Part shown: piece by piece, positions 58,316 to 64,000 of the stretch
How positions within the stretch are numbered: position 1 is the stretch's first letter
How the letters are laid out: every line of letters begins with the position of its first letter
Source: Paenibacillus silvestris
GTDB taxonomy: Bacteria > Bacillota > Bacilli > Paenibacillales > NBRC-103111
Assembly: GCF_009882985.1 (NCBI RefSeq)
Contig: NZ_WTUZ01000010.1
Span: forward strand, 310,352-374,351
Reading direction: 5' to 3'
DNA: 64,000 bases
The notes under the pieces: model-generated
Told to the model about the DNA's origin: nothing
What the model saw: the letters and a program-made list of their open reading frames with translations, nothing else
The model's database searches: none
Position numbers and translations under genes: made by a program

Positions 58316-59368
58316 CTAGTCTAATTGCTTATTTTGTAAAGAAAGTACAAGCTCCATGCTATGTTCCTGCAGCCATTTTGTCTTTTCAAAGGTATTCTGA
58401 ATGATATCAATCAGCACGCCTTGCGGATCCACACCGTCTGCATACCGTCCCAGGAAGTGAATAAATACATCTAGTCTCCTCAGCTCAATCAATAACGGCA
58501 ACACTTGAATTTCAGCTTCTTTTAGCTGGACGAATTGTTGATAGCCTTTGTAGAAAGCGGCACAATTTCGTTTCAGCTCCGCTTTTGGAAGCGCGGGATC
58601 AATCAAGTCCGACAAGCAGACCGCCATTTCCATCACCCGAAGATCTCGCGTAATAAATTCAAAGTCGAGTACGGAAGTAATTTGACCTTGCTCATCCACC
58701 AGCATGTTTGAACCATTAACATCGCCATGCACAAGCTGATGCGGCAGTTTGCGCAGGGAAGGAATCGCTTGATATAACGCAGAAAATCGTTCAAAAATAT
58801 ATAGGAGCTCCTCGCGCTGCACGAAAAAAGGTTCCGGTGGATGCATACAGAACTCACGAATCGCATCCGGCGTGCAGCGAGGATGAATATTTTCAATCTC
58901 ATAGTAAGGTGGGTAAACCGGTTTCAAATCGACAGCTACCGTCCCCAAAACAGCAGATAACTGACCAACAGCCTCTCCATAATGCTGCAATTGCTGAGCA
59001 TTCACCCACGTGGGATTCATTCCGTCCGTAAAGGTAAATAACGCCGCGAGCTTTCCTTGGTTATCATCCAGCTGGACAACGGTTCCACCGTCTGGCAGTT
59101 CGATTGGCGCTGGAATTCGATAAGGCAGTTGATTCTTTCGTTTATTTAAAGCAAGCAGAATGCGATGCTCAAAAATAATTTTATCGATATCACGATGAGT
59201 TTCGTACAGCCGAAGCACATAGGAGGTGCCCGCCACATCAATGAATCTTGTTGTATTATTCATTCCACCCGCGCCTATACGACTCGTCCAAGCTTGACCA
59301 GGAAACCAGTATGCAGGCAATAAGGCCAATTGCTCCTCAAGATCTTTAACTCGCATAATTGTATTCAC
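58316..59368 (-). CDS. APH-family phosphotransferase (CotS / homoserine kinase II-like)
   Basis: A 350-residue protein with the aminoglycoside phosphotransferase fold. The catalytic loop reads LVHGDVNGSNMLVDEQG (HGDxxxxN) and the metal-binding Asp lies in SVLDFEFITRD. N-terminal nucleotide-binding features are GGMNNTTRFIDVAG and YVLRLYE. Substrate unknown; spore-associated, homoserine and choline kinases share this fold. Likely GTG start at 59368 after AAAGGAG. It lies 12 bp after the gene at 59381 and is probably cotranscribed with it. Confidence 0.84.
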   Translation of the reverse strand: MNTIMRVKDLEEQLALLPAYWFPGQAWTSRIGAGGMNNTTRFIDVAGTSYVLRLYETHRDIDKIIFEHRILLALNKRKNQLPYRIPAPIELPDGGTVVQLDDNQGKLAALFTFTDGMNPTWVNAQQLQHYGEAVGQLSAVLGTVAVDLKPVYPPYYEIENIHPRCTPDAIREFCMHPPEPFFVQREELLYIFERFSALYQAIPSLRKLPHQLVHGDVNGSNMLVDEQGQITSVLDFEFITRDLRVMEMAVCLSDLIDPALPKAELKRNCAAFYKGYQQFVQLKEAEIQVLPLLIELRRLDVFIHFLGRYADGVDPQGVLIDIIQNTFEKTKWLQEHSMELVLSLQNKQLD

Positions 59369-59380
59369 CAGCTCCTTTCA

Positions 59381-59887
59381 CTAAACTTGATTGTCACCTT
59401 CCACCGCGAATTCGAAGTCCTCCACATCAAACGCTTGAACAGGAATTTCGGCTTGAATCAACCGCTCGATTAGATCGAACTGATCCGTTAATATGGGCGC
59501 TTGCTCCTTCATTGAAGTGAGGATTAGCTCCGTTTCAATAGGGTCAAATTGCTCGCCATACACCTCCGTATCAATGGCTAACACGATCATTAAGGTGACA
59601 TGCTCATTGATAGGCAGCGGAGGACTTTTCCGCCATGGAGCAACAAGTGCTTTTTCAATTTTTTTCTTATTAAAAGATTCCTCGAAGAACGCGATCAGCT
59701 CGCCAATCATTTGTTTGACGAAACCATCATCTTCTTCCTCTAACATGATCGGCTCGCTTCCGGCCTGCAATTCATATAACTCTTGAATACTCGTATAAGG
59801 AATGATATAGGTAACTGGCTGACCTGGCAGCATTAACTGTCCATGCACAGCGAGCATAACTGCCTCTATAATAAATGTTTTACTCAT
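59381..59887 (-). CDS. Protein of unknown function, acidic
   Basis: A 168-residue acidic, soluble protein with mixed helix-strand character. No signal peptide, membrane segment or recognised motif. The segments EEDDGFVKQMIGELIAFFEE and EHVTLMIVLAIDTEVYGE stand out but give no family. ATG at 59887 with GGAGA upstream. It precedes the APH-family gene by 12 bp. Confidence 0.7.
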   Translation of the reverse strand: MSKTFIIEAVMLAVHGQLMLPGQPVTYIIPYTSIQELYELQAGSEPIMLEEEDDGFVKQMIGELIAFFEESFNKKKIEKALVAPWRKSPPLPINEHVTLMIVLAIDTEVYGEQFDPIETELILTSMKEQAPILTDQFDLIERLIQAEIPVQAFDVEDFEFAVEGDNQV

Positions 59888-59993
59888 GATTATTCGTTCT
59901 CCTCTCTCTAAGGCTGTCTAAGCATTTATTTCGCTAAAAAGAGTTAGAAACCCTTTTTTCGCTGGACATTTTAGCAGCGAGATGACGTAATGA

Positions 59994-60044
59994 CAAAAAA
60001 CCGTCAGCTCTTATGATCATAATGATCATGTAGAACTAACGGTT
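59994..60044 (-). terminator. Terminator after the ykuK-like gene
   Basis: Minus strand AACCGTTAGTTCT and AGAGCTGACGGTT pair (with G-U pairs) around the inner dyad ATGATCATTATGATCAT, followed by TTTTTTG. Confidence 0.85.
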
Positions 60045-60053
60045 CAATTTCTT

Positions 60054-60647
60054 CTATAAACTGCCATCCTTTACCTCACGATCTTCGTACAAGGGTTGAT
60101 AAGGTTTCTTAGAAAACCTGTTCGCATAGGCCGACGCCACGTAACAATCCGGTTTAATGACAGGAACCATCCCGACAGACTCTACTCGCGTTACCATCTC
60201 TTGCACATATTTGGCCGTCCTGTTCTTATTCTCATCATCGCCTGCATCAATATGGATGTACATATCGAAAGAGGCGCCTTGGTACAGATGAGGAAGAACA
60301 ATATTCTCCATATCCTCTCGTTTAGCCTCGTCAAAGTACGTTGCGATCTCTTCACTGAGTGTTGTTTCCATCGAAAGCTTTTCTTTAATCGAATGTAAAG
60401 CCCGATGGACAATCACTTGACGATAGCATGCCCACGCTCCTTTTCCAAGCCGCTGAATCACTACACCTGTGATGAATTTGGTGTGGCCTGAGTGCACCTG
60501 ACAATCCGTTCCAATGATAAACTTGTAGGTACCTGCCGGGTCAAGACGCATGAAATGCAGGATTCTTTCATGAACCGTATCCAAGTTTAGTCCTCTTTCC
60601 GTCGTGTTCCGAAATTCCAGTGGGTGATTTGCTCTCAAGGGTTTCAA
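60054..60647 (-). CDS. YkuK-family (DUF458, RNase H-like) protein
   Basis: TTG start at 60647 after AAGGAAG gives 197 residues. Conserved features are FIIGTDCQVHSGHTKFITGVV near the start, IHIDAGDDENKNRTAKYVQEM and VIKPDCYVASAYANRFS, which match the YkuK family with a predicted RNase H-like fold. Acidic residues in GTDCQ and HIDAGDD could coordinate metal. B. subtilis YkuK is slightly shorter. Biological role unknown. Confidence 0.85.
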   Translation of the reverse strand: MKPLRANHPLEFRNTTERGLNLDTVHERILHFMRLDPAGTYKFIIGTDCQVHSGHTKFITGVVIQRLGKGAWACYRQVIVHRALHSIKEKLSMETTLSEEIATYFDEAKREDMENIVLPHLYQGASFDMYIHIDAGDDENKNRTAKYVQEMVTRVESVGMVPVIKPDCYVASAYANRFSKKPYQPLYEDREVKDGSL

Positions 60648-60680
60648 AGATAAGGTTCTTCCTTTCTCCTTAGAATCAGG

Positions 60681-60710
60681 AAGAAGCGGATGCTGGCCTC
60701 ATGCATCCGC
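60681..60710 (-). terminator. Hairpin after the NlpC/P60 gene
   Basis: Minus strand GCGGATGC and GCATCCGC form an 8-bp perfect stem with a nine-base loop, followed by TTCTTCCT. About 45 bp beyond the stop at 60756. Confidence 0.65.
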
Positions 60711-60755
60711 CCCTATCTATAGTATATAGCAAAATTCCAATGATCGAACCATCAC

Positions 60756-61709
60756 TTATCGTAAAACGCTTCCTCCATACAAAAAGCGATTTTCCCATTG
60801 CTTGCCATCGATCGTATCCACACGAACACCGCCGGATTCAACGGAGTACGTATGCAGGATATTCCCATTCCCCAGATAAATCCCTACATGGGTAATCGGC
60901 TCTTTGAACGGTTCGATATTATCATAATCAGAAGGCTTGCTTCCTTTATAGGAACTGAAAAACATTAAATCCCCACGCTTTAATTTCGTCCAATCTGTAC
61001 TAACAGGTCCTAAAGATCGCACGAAAGTGCCTTGCGACGCTGAATCACTTGGAACGGAGAGACGAAGTGCATCCCAGAACATCGTTTGTACGAAATCTGA
61101 GCAGTCAAAAGTCGTTGGATCGTTGCGATCGGAGCCAAACTCGTAAGGCGTGCCTAAGTAAACATTGCCTGCTGAAATGACCGCCTCGACCTCATCCGCA
61201 ACGGGCATGTTAGGAACAACCACGGAGAAATCAGCAATCATATACTTGCTGCTAGTGCTTACGTAACCGCTTGTACCATTTGCATCCAGAACTTTGTACC
61301 AGCTGTCGCTGACCTTATCTGTAATAAGAACTTCTTCGCCTTTATTAAGCATACGAATCACTTTGGATCCACTTTCTGATGACGGAAGCGTACGAAAGTT
61401 AACACCATAAATGATTTCTGCATTGCTGATTATTTTGATGTATTTGCTGTTCGTCGATACATAGCCCACTGCACCTTGTGCATCCTTGACTTTGTACCAA
61501 TTGGTTGTCACGTAATCCGTTACCGTCACGATTTCATTCGTTTTCAGCATCCGGATGACTTGGCTTGACGTGTTCGGTTGATCTCGGAAGCTTACTCCCG
61601 AAACGATCTGTGCTTGGGTCGAAGCACCTACATCTGCTGAAATAGCTGCTGGTAAAATAAAAGTAAGCGCCAAAACAATCAAGCTAACAACCAACGTCCA
61701 TTTTTTCAT
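60756..61709 (-). CDS. Secreted NlpC/P60 peptidoglycan hydrolase with two SH3 domains
   Basis: A 317-residue exported endopeptidase. Signal peptide about 1-25; bacterial SH3 domains at about 36-90 and 98-156; NlpC/P60 domain at about 175-315 with catalytic Cys203 (FDCSDFVQ), His274 (ITHVGIYLGNG) and His286 (LHTYS). It cleaves peptide cross-links of peptidoglycan, probably D-gamma-Glu to meso-diaminopimelate. Single gene with its own terminator. Confidence 0.92.
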   Translation of the reverse strand: MKKWTLVVSLIVLALTFILPAAISADVGASTQAQIVSGVSFRDQPNTSSQVIRMLKTNEIVTVTDYVTTNWYKVKDAQGAVGYVSTNSKYIKIISNAEIIYGVNFRTLPSSESGSKVIRMLNKGEEVLITDKVSDSWYKVLDANGTSGYVSTSSKYMIADFSVVVPNMPVADEVEAVISAGNVYLGTPYEFGSDRNDPTTFDCSDFVQTMFWDALRLSVPSDSASQGTFVRSLGPVSTDWTKLKRGDLMFFSSYKGSKPSDYDNIEPFKEPITHVGIYLGNGNILHTYSVESGGVRVDTIDGKQWENRFLYGGSVLR

Positions 61710-61858
61710 CGCCTCAACCTCACTCTCATGATGTCATATTTTTCTTACATAACCTTATTATAGTTTCATGGGCTGAAGAGCGAATATAGGCGAAAGGTTG
61801 CGATTTTTGTCGCCAGATTACGGACGCCGCATGGCTGCATGCCTATTGACGACGAGGT

Positions 61859-62152
61859 TTAATTTTCCAATTTGCGCACCTCAGGTTTTCTTGTTGATAG
61901 CCAGCCTACAGAGAGGTTAGGGTCATTTCTCAATTTCACGTTACAGAGCTTCATTTCTCCTTCTTCAAGTTCAATCACTTGCCATTGTTCTGGCACAGCT
62001 CCCTCTATGGAGAGAAGGAAATCCTGCGAAAGCTCATTCGCCTCCTCCTGCTCCGCCCAGAATTTTACGCCATAATAAGCAAGTCCATAATGATTGACCA
62101 GCATGCAGGTGAAGAGTTGGTCTGTGTTTTTGTTTTGCAGGACATAAGGCAT
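61859..62152 (-). CDS. Small protein of unknown function
   Basis: From the ATG at 62152 (GGAGG seven bases upstream), 97 residues. Soluble, with predicted mixed strands and helices (MPYVLQNKNTDQLFTCML, GVKFWAEQEEANELSQDFL). No motif recognised. It begins just after the terminator of the oxidoreductase gene. Confidence 0.68.
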   Translation of the reverse strand: MPYVLQNKNTDQLFTCMLVNHYGLAYYGVKFWAEQEEANELSQDFLLSIEGAVPEQWQVIELEEGEMKLCNVKLRNDPNLSVGWLSTRKPEVRKLEN

Positions 62153-62167
62153 TTGGTTTCCTCCAGT

Positions 62168-62203
62168 AAAAAGGCACATTCACCGCACAGGGTGAACGTG
62201 CCT
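62168..62203 (-). terminator. Terminator after the 2-oxoacid:ferredoxin oxidoreductase gene
   Basis: Minus strand GGCACGTTCACC and GGTGAATGTGCC form a 12-bp stem with one G-U-type mismatch, followed by TTTTTAC. Confidence 0.92.
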
Positions 62204-62220
62204 CGTTCATATGATTGCTA

Positions 62221-64000
62221 TTACAAATAAGCGTTCTCGTGTTTGGCCTTCAAGCGATTCCAACGGCGCTCAACTTCGACTTCGAAAGATTTGAGCGAGC
62301 CCTCATATTCCGGCTTCGTCATATGCTTCGTTTTCCCCATCGTCTTGAGCCAATCAGATAAAGGAATCTTCTTGTTCTTATCTTCGGGGTTATAGGTAAG
62401 GCTCGTAATTCCATGTTCCACTTCATATAGCGGGAAGAAACAGGAATCTACCGCAGCGCCTACAATGTTTGACCCTTCTTGGTCATCAGACAGCCAGTTG
62501 AGCGGGCAAGCAATGAGAATTTTGCCGTACACTAAACCCTCGTTCTGCGCGTACCACTGTGCTTTCGCCGCCTTTTTCACAAGATCCTGCGGATAGGCTT
62601 CTGATCCCGTGAACACATAAGGAATATGCGTAGCCGCCATAATTTGTGCTGTGTCCTTATGGTGGAACACCTTCCCGCCTTGGTGCTTCCCAACGTTCGA
62701 AGTCGACGTCCGATGACCCATCGGTGTTGAATAGGACAGCTGCGCGCCTGTATTCATGTAACCCTCGTTATCGTACTCGAGGATAATCATTTTATGATTG
62801 CGCAGCGCTGCACCAATGGCAGGCCCCATGCCGATATCCATCCCGCCATCGCCTGTAATCATGACGAAGGTGAAATCGTCCTTCAAACCTAGATGATCGA
62901 GTTCTCCACGACGCTTGCGCTCCCAGAACATCTCAACAACCCCTGACAGCGTTGCAGCACCGTTCTGGAACAGGTTATGAATATACGTCGCCTTATGCGC
63001 CGAGTAAGGATAACCTGTCGTGACGACCATCGCACAGCCTGTGTGGAAGATCGAAACAATATCGCCTTCGATTCCTTTGAAGAACAACTCTAAGCCTGAG
63101 AAAATGCCGCAGCCCGGACACGCGCCATGCCCAGGAGCAATCCGCTTCGGCTTCTTGGTTAGTGCGCGCAGTGGCGGAATCCTAACATTCAGCTTGCCTG
63201 AAGTCTCATCCGGTGTAACGGTGATGAGTCCCGTCTTCAAATCCTCGTACTTCATCGGTGTCAGTACCCGCTTCGGCGCTTTCGCCGGATCACCAGGCGT
63301 GTGGCCGTAATAATCGAAGGGCACTTCCACCTTGCCGTTTTGCACCGCATCAATGGCGAATTGGAACAGGTTATGCCCGTCTTCGGCATAAAAGTCCTTG
63401 CCACCTAAGCCGTATATGCGGCTTATGACAAGCGTATCTCTGTTCCCGTGTGTGAACAGCGCCGCTTTAATTTCGTTGACCATATTGCCGCCATGGCCGC
63501 CATAGGAATCCGCGCGATCGCCGACGGTGATCGCCTTCACATGCTGCAAAGCATCTGCGATCTGCTTGGCAGGGAAAGGACGGATCATGTTCGGCGCAAT
63601 CGATCCGGCTTTAATGCCCTTTTCGCGGAGCTGGTCGACGACGTCTTTGATGATTTCGGAAGCCGAATTCATCAGGAACACCGCGACTTCCGCGTCCTCC
63701 ATCTGATACAGTTCGAGTATCGGATAGTCACGGCCAGTCAGTTCGGCATATTCCTGCCGAATGCGGTCATACACCTCTTCGGCGTTGTACATTGCCATAG
63801 ACTGCTGATAGCAGTTATTAATGTAATCCGGCTCATTCATATAAGGACCAACCGTGATCGGGTTATTCCGATCTAACGTATCGGGGAAACCTTGTGGCTT
63901 CTCGCCGACAAAAGCGTGCACATCTTCCCGATTAGCAAAAGTTTGGACTCTGCGTTTCTGATGGGATGTGAAATATCCGTCCGAAGCCACCAATACCGGC
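62221..64000 (-). CDS. 2-oxoacid (pyruvate):ferredoxin oxidoreductase, alpha-beta fusion, 5' end cut off
   Basis: The frame stays open to the right edge, so the N-terminus is missing; at least 590 residues remain. The first 250 belong to the alpha (PorA) subunit (EVAVFLMNSASEIIKDVVDQL, RPFPAKQI, SYGGHGGNM). The rest is the beta (PorB) subunit: CPGCGIFSGLELFF, and the thiamine diphosphate motif GDGGMDIGMGPAIGAALRN with LEYDNEGYMNTGAQLS. The pair oxidatively decarboxylates a 2-oxoacid to an acyl-CoA and reduces ferredoxin. alpha and beta are fused, whereas they are often separate genes. The gamma and ferredoxin parts, if present, lie outside. Confidence 0.88.
   Translation of the reverse strand, partial: PVLVASDGYFTSHQKRRVQTFANREDVHAFVGEKPQGFPDTLDRNNPITVGPYMNEPDYINNCYQQSMAMYNAEEVYDRIRQEYAELTGRDYPILELYQMEDAEVAVFLMNSASEIIKDVVDQLREKGIKAGSIAPNMIRPFPAKQIADALQHVKAITVGDRADSYGGHGGNMVNEIKAALFTHGNRDTLVISRIYGLGGKDFYAEDGHNLFQFAIDAVQNGKVEVPFDYYGHTPGDPAKAPKRVLTPMKYEDLKTGLITVTPDETSGKLNVRIPPLRALTKKPKRIAPGHGACPGCGIFSGLELFFKGIEGDIVSIFHTGCAMVVTTGYPYSAHKATYIHNLFQNGAATLSGVVEMFWERKRRGELDHLGLKDDFTFVMITGDGGMDIGMGPAIGAALRNHKMIILEYDNEGYMNTGAQLSYSTPMGHRTSTSNVGKHQGGKVFHHKDTAQIMAATHIPYVFTGSEAYPQDLVKKAAKAQWYAQNEGLVYGKILIACPLNWLSDDQEGSNIVGAAVDSCFFPLYEVEHGITSLTYNPEDKNKKIPLSDWLKTMGKTKHMTKPEYEGSLKSFEVEVERRWNRLKAKHENAYL

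Noticed and set aside
63448-63876. 142-codon open frame opposite the oxidoreductase gene
   Set aside because: Antisense shadow of a strongly conserved enzyme; no ribosome site or recognisable domain.

Overview
The window looks like a chromosomal segment of a spore-forming Bacillota, most likely Paenibacillus or a close relative. The reasons are three LplA/LplB/LplC-type sugar ABC transporter operons with membrane-anchored AraC regulators, two spore-germination (GerA-type) loci, a SigV/RsiV-type pair, a XerS-type recombinase, AGGAGG ribosome binding sites with frequent GTG/TTG starts, and moderate GC. I see no rRNA, tRNA, CRISPR array, insertion sequence or prophage.

Layout. 1-4.6 kb: a sugar transporter operon (binding protein cut by the window edge, two permeases) preceded by its AraC-type regulator. 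4.9-7.0 kb: a soluble PAS histidine kinase and a methyltransferase. 7.1-14.7 kb: a second regulator plus transporter operon ending in a sulfatase. 14.7-15.5 kb: non-coding DNA with a 113-bp tandem repeat. 15.5-25.4 kb: an eight-gene operon (two sugar isomerase/epimerases, LplB, LplC, LplA, Gfo/Idh/MocA, 2-hydroxyacid and MDR dehydrogenases) facing a divergent ROK regulator. cre-like sites near all three systems suggest CcpA control. 25.4-29.2 kb: a BASS transporter, an NAD(P)H oxidoreductase, and TetR and LysR regulators. 29.3-33.4 kb: a split germination locus. 33.5-45.2 kb: a redox cluster (WrbA-like, SDRs, cupin, SdhC, duplicated NmrA-like epimerases, FAD oxidoreductase, AhpD-like protein). 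45.3-49.1 kb: a second, colinear gerAA-AC-AB operon. 49.1-50.1 kb: an ECF41 sigma factor. 50.2-53.8 kb: an ABC-2 exporter operon with a structured, riboswitch-like leader. 54-58 kb: SigV/RsiV-like pair, XerS, aldo/keto reductase. 58-64 kb: a cysteine-rich peptide, an APH-family kinase, YkuK, an NlpC/P60 hydrolase and a 2-oxoacid:ferredoxin oxidoreductase running off the right edge.

The most informative result is a regulon readable from sequence alone. The ECF41 sigma gene and five nearby transcription units each carry a TGTCACA-N16-TGTC-like promoter with exactly the same spacer. This matches the known ECF41 promoter type and its known association with carboxymuconolactone decarboxylase, oxidoreductase and epimerase genes. 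Unexpectedly, an orphan succinate dehydrogenase cytochrome b gene carries one of these promoters. A second strong lead is the leader of the ABC-2 exporter operon, which has ykkC-like conserved blocks running straight into an intrinsic terminator 31 bases before the start codon.
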